Of a DNA stretch of 64,000 nucleotides, positions 50,584-59,695 are shown one piece after another. The position numbers and the translations under genes are program-made. The notes below the pieces were generated by a model. The model worked only from the letters and a program-made list of their open reading frames with translations. It was not told the origin of the DNA and searched no databases. The stretch comes from G965197675 sp965197675 (GTDB taxonomy: Bacteria; Chloroflexota; Dehalococcoidia; Plut-88900). How positions within the stretch are numbered: position 1 is the stretch's first letter; each line of letters opens with the position of its first letter. Where the stretch lies: assembly GCA_965197675.1 (NCBI GenBank), contig OZ240221.1, positions 2,818,204-2,882,203 on the forward strand. Reading direction: 5' to 3'.

Positions 50584-51150
50584 TCAGAGCTTCTCCACCT
50601 GCAAAAGGTCCAATTCCACGGAGGTATCTCGTCCGAAGAAGGATACTAGCACTCTGACTTTCCCCTTGTCTGGATGTAGCTCATCCACAACTCCCAAGAA
50701 CTCGGTGAAAGGGCCGTCAATGATGCGAATACGCTGTCCCTTCTCCAACCCCACCTTGATTTTGGGCGCCTCGGCCTCCATCTGCTTGACAATTTTTGCC
50801 ACCTCGTCATCATCGATAGGGGTTGGTCTGGGTGGGTCTCCTGAAGTTACGAAGCCAGTGACTCCAGGCGTGTTTCTAACCACGTACCAGCTATCATCGC
50901 TCAAGGCCATATTGACCAGAATGTAGCCGGGGAACACCTTCTTGGATACTGTTCGTCTCTGACCCTCTCTGATATCCAACTCCTCTTCAGTAGGTACCAG
51001 TACCTCAAATATCTCGTTGGTGGCGTCCATAGACTCGATGCGATGCTCGAGGTTTGTCTTGACTCGGTCCTCGTATCCGGCGTAGGTATGGACTACATAC
51101 CAGTGCCTCTCGTTGACCTCTTTCCTTTCCTTAACCTTCTTGGTCGCCAT
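50584..51150 (-). CDS. nusG: Transcription termination/antitermination factor NusG
   Basis: 188-residue NusG. The NGN domain has HWYVVHTYAGYEDRVKTNLE (about 16), then VPTEEELDIREGQRRTVSKK, FPGYILVNMALSDDSWYVVR and NTPGVTGFVTSG. The KOW domain begins KGQRIRIIDGPFTEFLGVVD. Binds RNA polymerase and, through KOW, S10 or Rho. The N-terminus has a short Lys-rich extension. Confidence 0.97.
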   Translation of the reverse strand: MATKKVKERKEVNERHWYVVHTYAGYEDRVKTNLEHRIESMDATNEIFEVLVPTEEELDIREGQRRTVSKKVFPGYILVNMALSDDSWYVVRNTPGVTGFVTSGDPPRPTPIDDDEVAKIVKQMEAEAPKIKVGLEKGQRIRIIDGPFTEFLGVVDELHPDKGKVRVLVSFFGRDTSVELDLLQVEKL

Positions 51151-51232
51151 AATCTCTAAGTCCCGATGTGCCTAATGCCAGATAAAATGTCGAGTCACCA
51201 TAGACGAGAGTGTGCCGCAGTCTCCATCACGC

Positions 51233-51460
51233 CTAGAAGAACAGGGAGTCGGATATCATGGAGAAGCCTTGGTCTACTAGGCCGAGTATAGCTCCCATGG
51301 CGACGGCAACGATTACAACCATGGTAGTTAGGCGCTTGTTCTCTTCTCGGGAGGGCCAACTTACCTTCCTGAGCTCTCCTATTATCTCGCCTACAAACCC
51401 GAGCTTGCCTAGCAGAGACCTCTGTCGAGCCAGCCTTTCCCTAGCATAGTTAAAGCGCAT
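51233..51460 (-). CDS. secE: Preprotein translocase subunit SecE
   Basis: 75-residue single-TM SecE: an amphipathic FVGEIIGELRKVSWPSREE, with the conserved KVxWPS motif, precedes a TM segment LTTMVVIVAVAMGAILGLVD. Part of the SecYEG channel. The ATG overlaps the rpmG stop (TAATG). Confidence 0.95.
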   Translation of the reverse strand: MRFNYARERLARQRSLLGKLGFVGEIIGELRKVSWPSREENKRLTTMVVIVAVAMGAILGLVDQGFSMISDSLFF

Positions 51461-51627
51461 TATCTGGTCTCCCTGTGTATACGGTGTACTCGACAGCGAG
51501 GACAGTATTTCGACAACTCCATACGATCAGGATCGTTTCGCCTGTTCTTGGTGGTGGTATATGTCCTCTCTCTGCACTCGGTGCAGGCGAGAGTTATGAT
51601 GGTTCTGGTTTCGCCTTTTCTTGCCAT
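51460..51627 (-). CDS. rpmG: 50S ribosomal protein L33
   Basis: 55-residue L33. The minus-strand ATG at 51627 opens MARKGETRTIITLACTECRE, then RTYTTTKNRRNDPDRMEL and KYCPRCRVHRIHRETR. Two CxxC pairs mark the zinc-binding (C+) form. It sits in its usual place between tuf and secE. Confidence 0.95.
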   Translation of the reverse strand: MARKGETRTIITLACTECRERTYTTTKNRRNDPDRMELSKYCPRCRVHRIHRETR

Positions 51628-51679
51628 TTCTGTTCAATTCAATATAACGATGTTACTGCTTCTGTGATAAGTTCACCCT

Positions 51680-52879
51680 TTATTCTGTAACCTTGGTGAA
51701 GACGCCAGCGCCGACTGTGCGGCCGCCCTCACGTATGGCGAAGCGTAGCTCTTCTTCAAGAGCTACGGGCGTTATCAGATTAATCTTCATGGTAATGTTA
51801 TCGCCAGGCATCACCATCTCCACGCCGTCGGGTAGTGATATTTCGCCAGTGACATCGGTAGTCCGAATGTAGAACTGTGGCTTGTATCCGTTGAAGAAGG
51901 GGGTGTGGCGCCCACCCTCGTCCTTGGATAGCACATAGACCTCAGCCTCGGATTGGACGTGTGGTTTTATTGATCCGGGCTTCGCCAGCACCTGACCCCG
52001 CTCCACGTCTTCTCGCTCTATACCACGGAGCAGACAGCCCACGGCATCTCCTGGCTCAGCAGTATCTAAGGTCTTGTGGAACATCTCGACACCAGTAACT
52101 ACGGTGTTTGTAGTATCTCCAAACCCGACGATTTCAATGTTATCTCCAGTGGTTACAGTGCCGCGCTCCACACGACCGGTCACGACAGTGCCTCTTCCCT
52201 TAATGCCAAAGACGTCTTCAATAGGCATAAGGAAGGGCAGGTCAGCGGGACGCTGAGGAAGTGGAATGTAGTCGTCAACCGCCTCCATCAACTCGAGGAT
52301 GGGTTTGTACTCCTCCGCATTGGGGTCCGTGGAAGTGGATTCCAAGGCTTGTAGAGCGCTTCCCCGTATGATGGGTATTTCGTCGCCGGGGAATTCATAT
52401 TTGGACAACAGCTCTCGGAGCTCCAGCTCCACAAGCTCCAGCAACTCTGGATCGTCCATTTGGTCTACTTTGTTCAAAAATACAACGACGTAGGGGACAA
52501 GTACCTGGCGGGCAAGGAGGATGTGCTCACGTGTCTGAGGCATCGGACCATCGGGAGCGCTTACCACTAAAATGGCACCATCCATCTGAGCGGCCCCGGT
52601 GATCATGTTCTTGATATAGTCGGCGTGTCCAGGGCAGTCGACGTGCGCGTAGTGTCTATTGGCCGTTTCGTACTCCACGTGAGTAATGGCTATAGTCAAG
52701 CCCCTTGCCTTCTCCTCGGGGGCGTTATCGATGGAGTCGTAGGCGCGAAACTGGGCACCTCCCTGCATAGCCAAGATCTTGGTGATAGCAGCAGTCAATG
52801 ACGTCTTTCCGTGATCTACGTGACCGATGGTTCCGACGTTGATATGTGGTTTAGTTCTCTCGTACTTAGCTTTTGCCAT
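51680..52879 (-). CDS. tuf: Elongation factor Tu
   Basis: 399-residue EF-Tu. The start is MAKAKYERTKPHINVGTIGH at 52879, preceded by AGGAGG; the frame extends upstream only through tRNA-Thr. G1 GHVDHGKTS, G3 DCPGHADY, G4 NKVD, and the C-terminal GRTVGAGVFTKVTE are present. The AGGAQFRAYDSIDNAPEEKA switch I region is typical. Single tuf copy in the window. Confidence 0.98.
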   Translation of the reverse strand: MAKAKYERTKPHINVGTIGHVDHGKTSLTAAITKILAMQGGAQFRAYDSIDNAPEEKARGLTIAITHVEYETANRHYAHVDCPGHADYIKNMITGAAQMDGAILVVSAPDGPMPQTREHILLARQVLVPYVVVFLNKVDQMDDPELLELVELELRELLSKYEFPGDEIPIIRGSALQALESTSTDPNAEEYKPILELMEAVDDYIPLPQRPADLPFLMPIEDVFGIKGRGTVVTGRVERGTVTTGDNIEIVGFGDTTNTVVTGVEMFHKTLDTAEPGDAVGCLLRGIEREDVERGQVLAKPGSIKPHVQSEAEVYVLSKDEGGRHTPFFNGYKPQFYIRTTDVTGEISLPDGVEMVMPGDNITMKINLITPVALEEELRFAIREGGRTVGAGVFTKVTE

Positions 52880-52897
52880 CCTGCCATCCTCCTGTGA

Positions 52898-52972
52898 TGG
52901 AGCCCACAACCAGATTCGAACTGGTGACCCCGTTCTTACCAAGAACGTGCTCTACCACTGAGCTATGTGGGC
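52898..52972 (-). tRNA. tRNA-Thr (anticodon GGT)
   Basis: Minus strand; acceptor GCCCACA/TGTGGGC, anticodon loop TTGGTAA in a CGTTC/GAACG stem, T-loop TTCGAAT, CCA encoded. Immediately upstream of tuf. Confidence 0.96.
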
Positions 52973-53008
52973 ATTACATTTTGTCTAAGTTTGTTATTCT
53001 ACTACGTT

Positions 53009-53094
53009 TGGTGGAGGGGGTAGGATTCGAACCTACGTAGCCTTTCGGCAGCGATTTTACAGACCGCCGGTTTTAACCACTCACCCACCCCTCC
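53009..53094 (-). tRNA. tRNA-Tyr (anticodon GTA)
   Basis: Minus strand class II tRNA with a long variable arm (GCCGAAAGGC region). Acceptor GGAGGGG pairs with CCCCTCC, anticodon GTA in CTGTAAA, T-loop TTCGAAT, CCA encoded. Confidence 0.96.
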
Positions 53095-53158
53095 AGCATA
53101 TTCCGTTCATCTCCCTTAACGGCGTTGGTATTAATACTACCTGGACCTGCTGCAAACC

Positions 53159-53234
53159 TGGAGCCCGAGAGGGGATTCGAACCCACCAACCTACCGATTA
53201 CAAGTCGGTTGCGCTGCCATTGCGCCACTCGGGC
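53159..53234 (-). tRNA. tRNA-Thr (anticodon TGT)
   Basis: Minus strand; acceptor GCCCGAG/CTCGGGC, anticodon loop CTTGTAA in an ACCGA/TCGGT stem, T-loop TTCGAAT, CCA encoded. First of the Thr-Tyr-Thr-tuf set, the same order as E. coli thrU-tyrU-thrT-tufB without glyT. Confidence 0.96.
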
Positions 53235-53529
53235 CTACCCTCTAAGGCTTGGTTAACAGTTTATCGATTGATGCTCGATATACCCTGCATGTTCAGGCTT
53301 TAAAATACCTTCTGCTGGTGTGGCAGAAGGTACACAAACAACTTTCGACTAGCCCAGAATCAGTATATGGAAAATCGTCGAATAAAGTCAATACTGTGTA
53401 CTCGTCCATTAGATTAGTGACACTTTGCCCCTCTCTAAGCTGTGATGCTGCTGGAGGAGGTGACTGAACCAGATCATACTGATCCAGATGGAGATGGAAT
53501 TTAGTCTGGCTCACAGAGGGGAGTCAGGG

Positions 53530-53646
53530 CAATCGCATTTTGAGCTAGCGGATACACAGCCAGTCGTTTTTCCGGCTTTCGCTGGCGTCCAGACGGATGG
53601 GGTGGGAGCTCCGCCAAAGCCGGTTTTGGCCTAAATGCGATTACCC
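53530..53646. repeat. MITE-like element with about 15-bp terminal inverted repeats
   Basis: AGGGCAATCGCATTT at the left and AAATGCGATTACCCT at the right are inverted copies with one mismatch, about 120 bp apart. Internal CCGGCTTT and AAAGCCGG segments are also inverted. No coding capacity. Only one copy in this window and no clear target duplication. The rest of the 53235-53796 gap shows no gene. Confidence 0.5.
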
Positions 53647-53755
53647 TGGAGGGGGCTTCTCTGGTATTGCATTTCTCATCACAAGTTGAATAAAATAGCT
53701 GGGTTGAAATTGCGCACCTACTTTTGGTGATCCTTTCGCCCTAGCGGTATGTACC

Positions 53756-53784
53756 TTTACACACAGTAGGGTCTCTCTTATAAT
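53756..53784 (+). promoter_or_regulatory. Putative rpsA promoter, near-leaderless
   Basis: TTTACA (53756-53761) and TATAAT (53779-53784), 17-bp spacer. The ATG is only 12 nt after the -10 element, so the transcript would have a leader of a few bases and no Shine-Dalgarno. Confidence 0.6.
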
Positions 53785-53796
53785 AGGTTTAGATTG

Positions 53797-55125
53797 ATGA
53801 GTGGACCGGATCAACAGGAACCTTACCGAAACGAAGCTCAACCGACCGTGAGTATGCAGCAGTTGATGAACGAGGTTGAGGACTATAAGATGCTGCGACG
53901 CGGAGACGTTGTTAGCGGCGTTGTAGTGAGAAAAGACAGAGATGGAGTCCTTGTTGACGTCGGAGCCAAGACCGAAGGAGTGATCCCTTCGAGAGAGATG
54001 CGCACTGTAACACCCGAAGAGCTTGAACACATGGAGGTAGGCGAAGAGGTCTTGACATACGTCGTCCAGTCCGAGGATGAGAGCGAACAGTCTCTGGTCT
54101 TGTCCATTGATAAAGCACAGGGAGAGAGAGGCTGGCACAGACTTCAGCAATCTTTTGATAACGGAGACCTTATAGAAGCAGAGGCCATTGACTACAACAG
54201 GGGTGGGCTTTTAGCCAACATAGAAGGAGTAAGGGGATTCGTTCCCATGTCCCAGTTGGTCAGTCTATCCCCCAGCACAGACTCCCAGGGTTCTGGTGAA
54301 AGCCCACTAGTTCAACTAGTAGGTAAACCACTAAAACTGAAGATCATTGAAGTAAACAGAAGACGCAACCGGCTTATCCTCTCAGAGAAACAGGTCTTAA
54401 GGGAGGAAAGAGAGAGGCAAAGAGACAAGCTCTTCTCCGAAGTCGTAGAGGGTGAAGTTCGCAAGGGAAAGGTAACAGGCATAAGGGAGTTCGGCGCCTT
54501 CGTTGACATAGGAGGAGTGGATGGGCTGATCCATCTCTCTGAATTCTCTTGGGGCCGAGCGGAACGCCCTGAGCATTACCTCAAAGTCGGAGATGAAGTA
54601 GACACCTATGTTCTCAAAGTGGACAACGATGCCAAGAAGATCGCCCTAAGTTTAAGAAGGTTGCAACCCGAACCTTGGGAAACCATCCACGAAAAATATC
54701 ACGTCAATCAACTGGTAACAGGCACAGTCACCAAGGTCACATCCTTTGGAGCTTTCGCCCAGTTGGAAGGTTCTATAGAGGGTTTGATTCACATCTCCGA
54801 ACTGAGCGACAGACCAATCCGCCACCCGGAAGACGTGGTAAAGGAAGGCGACGTCCTTCCATTGACAATATTGAGAATAGAGGCAGAGAGAAGGCGGCTC
54901 GCCCTTAGCTTGAGGCAAGCCGCCCACATGGGAACTGGATACTCGTATGAGTCCTCCATTGTAGAGGATGAGCCTCAATCTGAGGACGTAACCTCGGGAG
55001 CAGAAGAGGAGGTCTCCACTGGGGACGTGGAAGCGGCCGTAGCAACAGCGGAAACGCCTTCATCCTGGGGAATGGCCTCAGAAGAGGAACCTACAGAGCA
55101 AGAAAAGAACGAGGAATCTAACTAG
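53797..55125 (+). CDS. rpsA: 30S ribosomal protein S1 (four S1 domains)
   Basis: 442-residue S1-like RNA-binding protein. S1 repeats lie at about 35-102 (GDVVSGVVVRKDRDGVLVDV), 118-200 (GDLIEAEAIDYNRGGLLANI), 215-285 (GKVTGIREFGAFVDIGGVDG) and 300-372 (GTVTKVTSFGAFAQLEGSIE). The last two are the most canonical. The C-terminal 70 residues are acidic and Glu-rich. Four-repeat S1 proteins are usual outside proteobacteria. ATG 53797 is taken over an adjacent in-frame TTG at 53794. It recruits mRNA to the 30S subunit. Confidence 0.93.
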   Translation: MSGPDQQEPYRNEAQPTVSMQQLMNEVEDYKMLRRGDVVSGVVVRKDRDGVLVDVGAKTEGVIPSREMRTVTPEELEHMEVGEEVLTYVVQSEDESEQSLVLSIDKAQGERGWHRLQQSFDNGDLIEAEAIDYNRGGLLANIEGVRGFVPMSQLVSLSPSTDSQGSGESPLVQLVGKPLKLKIIEVNRRRNRLILSEKQVLREERERQRDKLFSEVVEGEVRKGKVTGIREFGAFVDIGGVDGLIHLSEFSWGRAERPEHYLKVGDEVDTYVLKVDNDAKKIALSLRRLQPEPWETIHEKYHVNQLVTGTVTKVTSFGAFAQLEGSIEGLIHISELSDRPIRHPEDVVKEGDVLPLTILRIEAERRRLALSLRQAAHMGTGYSYESSIVEDEPQSEDVTSGAEEEVSTGDVEAAVATAETPSSWGMASEEEPTEQEKNEESN

Positions 55126-55164
55126 CTTAGTCCCTGAACGTTACTTGTTTAATGGGAGCCGACC

Positions 55165-57624
55165 ATGGCCAGCCGATTTGAGAAATTTTCAGAGTCCGCG
55201 AGAAGGGTACTCTCCCTAGCACAGGAAGAGGCTCAAAACTTCAATCATAACTACATAGGCACTGAGCACATCCTTCTCGGCCTGGTCAGGGAGCCTGATA
55301 GCGTGGCTGCGAAGGCCCTGGTTAATCTGGGGGTGCAGCTCAACAAAGTCCGCTCCGCCGTAGAGTTCATTATTGGACGAGGCGAGAGGAGCCCCGAAGG
55401 AGAGATCGGGCTAACGCCTCGGGCTAAGAAGGTGATCGAGTTGGCAGTGGACGAGGCTCGTCGCCTGAACCATCAATACATTGGAACAGAACACCTCCTT
55501 ATTGGACTTCTCCGAGAGGGTGATGGTGTAGCCGCCGGCGTATTGGAGAGTCTGGGCGTGAATCTCGAGAAGGCCCGGGCCGAGACCACTCGCCTTCTCA
55601 CTCAGAATCTCGCCCAGGCCCAGTCGGGATCGAGAACATCGGCCCGCACTCCAACACTGGACCAGTTAGGCATTGACCTCACCCAAGCAGCCAAATCGAG
55701 CCAGCTAGACCCAGTAATCGGCCGACAGAGAGAGATCGAGAGGGTGGTACAGATTCTGAGTCGTCGTACTAAGAATAACCCAGTCTTGATAGGTGAGCCC
55801 GGTGTTGGTAAGACCTCTGTGGTGGAGGCGTTGGCCCAGCGCATCTCCTCGGGAGATGTTCCAGACACACTTCAGGGAAAACGTCTGGTAACTCTGGATA
55901 TGGGGGCTCTTGTCGCCGGCACCAAGTACCGAGGTGAGTTTGAGGAGCGCCTGAAGAAGGTCATAGAGGAGATCAAGAGCTCGGGCAACTGCATATTGTT
56001 CATCGATGAGATGCACACCATAGTCGGAGCCGGGGCTGCAGAAGGTGCAGTAGATGCGGCCAACATTCTCAAGCCTTCACTGGCCCGCGGCCAGCTGCAA
56101 TGCATAGGCGCAACCACTCCGAATGACTACAGGAAGCACGTGGAGAGGGATGCAGCCTTGGAACGTCGCTTTCAGCCGGTCCAGGTGGAAGAGCCTTCGG
56201 TTGAGGAGACCGTGGATATCCTTCGCGGGATAAAGTCCCGGTATGAAGAACATCATGATTTGATAATTACCGACGATGCCCTCACCGAGGCTTCCCACCT
56301 AGCTGCCAGATACATACCAGATAGGTTTCTGCCAGACAAAGCTATAGACCTGATAGATGAGGCGGCTTCCCGTGTGAGAATACAGTCCAGCACCATGCCT
56401 CTATCTCTAAAAGAGGCAGTGGCCGTGTTGGAGAGTGTTAAGAGAGAAAAGGACTCGGCCATAGAATCTCAGAAGTACGAGGAGGCCGCCAAACTCCGCG
56501 AGCGAGAGTTGTCTCTAGCGGGGTCCCTCGAAGGGATGGAGTCTGAATGGGAGTCCGAGCGTGACCAGGAAAAGCCGGAGGTTACTCCCGATAGCATCGC
56601 TGAAGTAGTAGGCATGTGGACCGGTATTCCTGTAACTCGTCTACAGACGGAGGAGACTCAGAGGCTTCTACAGATGGAGGAAGTTCTCCACGAGAAGATA
56701 GTTGGGCAAGACGAGGCTATCAAAACAGTCGCCAAGGCAGTACGCAGAGCAAGGGCGGGCCTGAAAGACACCCGTAGACCCATCGGCACTTTCATATTCC
56801 TTGGCCCTACCGGTGTCGGCAAGACCTACCTCGTTCGTGCCCTATCCGAGTTTATGTTTGGTAATGAAGACTCGTTGATTCGTCTGGACATGTCCGAATT
56901 TATGGAGCGCCACGCCGTGGCAAGACTGGTGGGCGCACCCCCAGGCTACATAGGCTACGATGAGGGCGGCCAGTTGACAGAGGCGGTACGGCGCAAATCA
57001 TACAGCGCCATACTTCTGGACGAGATAGAGAAAGCCCACCCAGACGTCTTTAACATTCTATTGCAGATATATGATGACGGACACCTTACTGATGCCAAGG
57101 GCAGAAAGGTGGACTTCCGTAACACGATAATTGTAATGACCAGTAACATCGGAGCGGAACTGATCAGGCAAGATAATACTTTGGGCTTCTCCACCCAGGT
57201 CGACGAAGAGAATACCTCTAAAGAAGCCTACGAAAGGATGAAGGAGAAGGTGCTCTCTGAAGTCAAGCGGTTCTTCCGGCCTGAATTCCTCAACAGAATC
57301 GACGGTTTGATAGTATTCCACGCCCTGAACCAAGAGCACATCCTCAAGATCGTTGACCTTATGTTGATTGAAGTTGAAGAACACCTGAAAGAGCGCGAGA
57401 TAAACCTGGAGGTCACGGCGGCAGCCAAGGAGCTCCTTGCAGACAAAGGTTACGACCCTATATTCGGGGCAAGGCCATTGAAGCGACTCATTCAGGATCT
57501 GATCGAGGATCCCCTGTCCGAGAAGCTTCTGGAGGGCAAGCTGCAGGGTGGCGACACCGCCTTCATTGACCGCGAGGGAGACGAGCTACGCATAGAGCCC
57601 GCCGCAGCATTAGCCAAGAGTTAA
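55165..57624 (+). CDS. clpC: ATP-dependent Clp protease ATP-binding subunit ClpC
   Basis: 819-residue Hsp100 unfoldase. Two Clp-N repeats (FNHNYIGTEHILLGLVREPD, about 27, and LNHQYIGTEHLLIGLLREGD, about 102), AAA-1 Walker A GEPGVGKTS (about 211), the UVR-like middle region YEEAAKLRERELSL (about 437), and AAA-2 Walker A GPTGVGKT (about 548) with Walker B AILLDEIEKAHPD. The UVR/M-domain and length mark ClpC and not ClpA or ClpB. It partners ClpP in protein quality control. mcsA/mcsB/ctsR are not adjacent. A strong terminator follows. Confidence 0.95.
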   Translation: MASRFEKFSESARRVLSLAQEEAQNFNHNYIGTEHILLGLVREPDSVAAKALVNLGVQLNKVRSAVEFIIGRGERSPEGEIGLTPRAKKVIELAVDEARRLNHQYIGTEHLLIGLLREGDGVAAGVLESLGVNLEKARAETTRLLTQNLAQAQSGSRTSARTPTLDQLGIDLTQAAKSSQLDPVIGRQREIERVVQILSRRTKNNPVLIGEPGVGKTSVVEALAQRISSGDVPDTLQGKRLVTLDMGALVAGTKYRGEFEERLKKVIEEIKSSGNCILFIDEMHTIVGAGAAEGAVDAANILKPSLARGQLQCIGATTPNDYRKHVERDAALERRFQPVQVEEPSVEETVDILRGIKSRYEEHHDLIITDDALTEASHLAARYIPDRFLPDKAIDLIDEAASRVRIQSSTMPLSLKEAVAVLESVKREKDSAIESQKYEEAAKLRERELSLAGSLEGMESEWESERDQEKPEVTPDSIAEVVGMWTGIPVTRLQTEETQRLLQMEEVLHEKIVGQDEAIKTVAKAVRRARAGLKDTRRPIGTFIFLGPTGVGKTYLVRALSEFMFGNEDSLIRLDMSEFMERHAVARLVGAPPGYIGYDEGGQLTEAVRRKSYSAILLDEIEKAHPDVFNILLQIYDDGHLTDAKGRKVDFRNTIIVMTSNIGAELIRQDNTLGFSTQVDEENTSKEAYERMKEKVLSEVKRFFRPEFLNRIDGLIVFHALNQEHILKIVDLMLIEVEEHLKEREINLEVTAAAKELLADKGYDPIFGARPLKRLIQDLIEDPLSEKLLEGKLQGGDTAFIDREGDELRIEPAAALAKS

Positions 57625-57652
57625 GTGCGCATAAAACCAAGACAATAATCGT

Positions 57653-57695
57653 AAAGCATAAGAGGGAGGCTTTAAAAGCCTCCCTCTTATGCTTT
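57653..57695. terminator. Long palindromic terminator after clpC
   Basis: AAAGCATAAGAGGGAGGCTT and its near-perfect inverse copy form a hairpin of about 19 bp with an AAA-type loop. It lies between clpC and radA and could stop transcription from either side. Confidence 0.8.
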
Positions 57696-57720
57696 GTAGA
57701 ATGTATAATCGACAAATCCC

Positions 57721-59109
57721 ATGGTAAGAACACAACCCAAAGTTGGCTTCGTATGTCAAGAGTGTGGTGGGGACAGCCCCCGCTGGGAAGGACGCTGTCG
57801 CCACTGTGGCGCCTGGAATACCCTAAGTGAAGTTGTCCAGAGGCATCGAGCGTCCGCATTGAAGAATCCGCTAACCACCTCGAGTCCCCCTCAGGAGCTA
57901 GCCTCTATACAGACTGCTCAAGTACTCAGGATTAAACTGTCCTTCGACGAATTTAATCGGGTTTTGGGTGGGGGAATCGTACCTGGCTCTCTGGTTCTCA
58001 TTGGGGGTGAGCCAGGTATCGGCAAGTCAACGTTGCTTCTCCAATCAGTGAATGGCCTTGCCGACGCCGGACACCCCGTCCTTTATGTGTCAGGGGAAGA
58101 GTCGGAGCAGCAGATCCGGCTAAGAGCGTCCAGGCTCGGTATGGAGGGTCGAGGGCTTTATGTTCATTCTAGCAACAACTTGGACACTGCTATCTACTAC
58201 ATGGACCAGCTCCATCCTAGACTGGTGATAATAGATTCCATTCAGACAGTCTACCCAGAAAGCTCGGGATCTTCGCCTGGCTCCATCGGCCAAATAAGAG
58301 AGTCGACGTGGAGGCTGATGGAATGGTGTAAGTCCAGCAAGATACCAATCTGCATGGCAGGTCACGTGACCAAAGAGGGAGAAATCGCTGGCCCACGAAT
58401 GCTGGAACATATGGTAGACGCAGTTCTGTATCTGGAAGGTGAAACCTACAGCACATACCGGTTGTTGAGGGGAGTGAAGAATCGCTTCGGCTCCACCAAC
58501 GAAGTTGGAATATTTGAAATGCAGGACAAAGGCCTGATGGATGTAGCCGACCCTTCGCAGGCTCTGCTGTCTGAACGACTCCCGCAGGTCGTTGGGTCGG
58601 TGATAGTGTCTACGTTGGAGGGCACCAGACCATTGCTGGTTGAGGTTCAGGCACTCACCAGTCTGACCAGCTTCAGCCTACCCCGCAGAACAGCAAACGG
58701 CGTAGACCTGAATCGATTGCTCCTAGTCACTGCCGTATTGGGAAAGCGGCTGGGACTATCTCTGGCGAATCAGGATGTTATCGTGAACGTGGTGGGAGGT
58801 ATCAAGGTCAGAGAGCCCGCTGCTGATCTGGCCATAGCCCTAGCCATCGTTTCGAGTCTCAGAAGCATCCCTGTGCCTTCAGACTTAGTCGCTATGGGAG
58901 AAGTGGGATTGAGCGGAGAGCTTCGTTCGGTAAACCAACTAGACAGGCGTTTGCAGGAGGCCGGCAAACTGGGCTTTCAAAAGGGTATAATACCTGTATC
59001 AGCACCCAAAGACCTGCGCGGGATTGATGGATTTCAAACTATAAAGGCTGGGCTACTCTCGGAAGCGGTTAGAGTTGTGCTGCCCAAGGAGAAGCAGAGT
59101 ATTGATTAG
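57721..59109 (+). CDS. radA: DNA repair protein RadA/Sms
   Basis: 462-residue RadA. An N-terminal C4 zinc finger (C12, C15, C26, C29 in FVCQECGGDSPRWEGRCRHC) is followed by a RecA-like ATPase with Walker A GGEPGIGKSTLL near 98, the RadA-specific KNRFGSTNEVG near 257, and a C-terminal Lon-protease-like domain (VNVVGGIKVREPAADLAIAL). Drives branch migration in recombination. A TATAAT at 57704 lies 11 nt before the ATG. Confidence 0.95.
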   Translation: MVRTQPKVGFVCQECGGDSPRWEGRCRHCGAWNTLSEVVQRHRASALKNPLTTSSPPQELASIQTAQVLRIKLSFDEFNRVLGGGIVPGSLVLIGGEPGIGKSTLLLQSVNGLADAGHPVLYVSGEESEQQIRLRASRLGMEGRGLYVHSSNNLDTAIYYMDQLHPRLVIIDSIQTVYPESSGSSPGSIGQIRESTWRLMEWCKSSKIPICMAGHVTKEGEIAGPRMLEHMVDAVLYLEGETYSTYRLLRGVKNRFGSTNEVGIFEMQDKGLMDVADPSQALLSERLPQVVGSVIVSTLEGTRPLLVEVQALTSLTSFSLPRRTANGVDLNRLLLVTAVLGKRLGLSLANQDVIVNVVGGIKVREPAADLAIALAIVSSLRSIPVPSDLVAMGEVGLSGELRSVNQLDRRLQEAGKLGFQKGIIPVSAPKDLRGIDGFQTIKAGLLSEAVRVVLPKEKQSID

Positions 59110-59145
59110 ACGGGTAAGTTTGGTAGGCTCCTTAGCTAATAACCA

Positions 59146-59679
59146 ATGACAACACCATCGCATTACATAGGGCTGAGAGAGTTTGTCGAGGATCTTGCTA
59201 CTCTGCTCTCCAGAGCGCCTTTGGACACCGACTATAACAATGATGGAGAGTTGTGTGGGTGGCTGGGCCCTGTAGTTAAGGCATATCTGGCGAATAACCT
59301 CGGCCAGCAGAACCTATCCTACGACCTCTGGCAGCGTCGGTCTCGAAAAAAGAAGGACGTGGCTCCTCTCACCGTTTTCGGATGTAACTTTGCTCCAGAC
59401 TTCTCCATAAAGGTAAGCGGGGCTCCCACCCTAGCCGTGCTGTCTATACTAGTAAAAGACAACAGAGCTTTGCCAAAAAGGATCGGATCTGCCATTGGGC
59501 AGGCTATGGTCTTGTCTCATCAGTATCCAGCGGTGCTATCGTTCGTGTTACATCCAGGGAAGCAGGAAGAGCCCTACTTCCTCTTGGAGAGAGAAATCCA
59601 GCTGGACCTGTGGAGTCGCCACAAGGTCAAACTCGTGCTTAGGGACCAGTTCTCATCGAGAAGGTCCCAGAGAAATTAG
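59146..59679 (+). CDS. Hypothetical protein between radA and larC, 177 residues
   Basis: Unrecognised soluble protein. N-terminal YIGLREFVEDLATLLSRAPL and DGELCGWLGPVVKAYLA, then a core NFAPDFSIKVSGAPTLAVLS, followed by ILVKDNRALPKRIGSAIGQA. The PD...ILVK pattern with a following helix resembles a PD-(D/E)xK nuclease-like fold, but the acidic residue of (D/E)xK is missing, so activity is doubtful. Basic C-terminus. It lies 36 nt after radA and 16 nt before larC, consistent with an operon. Confidence 0.6.
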   Translation: MTTPSHYIGLREFVEDLATLLSRAPLDTDYNNDGELCGWLGPVVKAYLANNLGQQNLSYDLWQRRSRKKKDVAPLTVFGCNFAPDFSIKVSGAPTLAVLSILVKDNRALPKRIGSAIGQAMVLSHQYPAVLSFVLHPGKQEEPYFLLEREIQLDLWSRHKVKLVLRDQFSSRRSQRN

Positions 59680-59695
59680 TCTCGGTGTAAGCGCT

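Noticed and set aside
52880..52942. 21-codon upstream extension of tuf
   Set aside because: Runs into tRNA-Thr; ATG 52879 has AGGAGG and the standard MAKAKYERTKPH start.
53641..54150. 169-codon open frame on the minus strand opposite rpsA
   Set aside because: Antisense shadow of S1 domain 1; no supporting motif.
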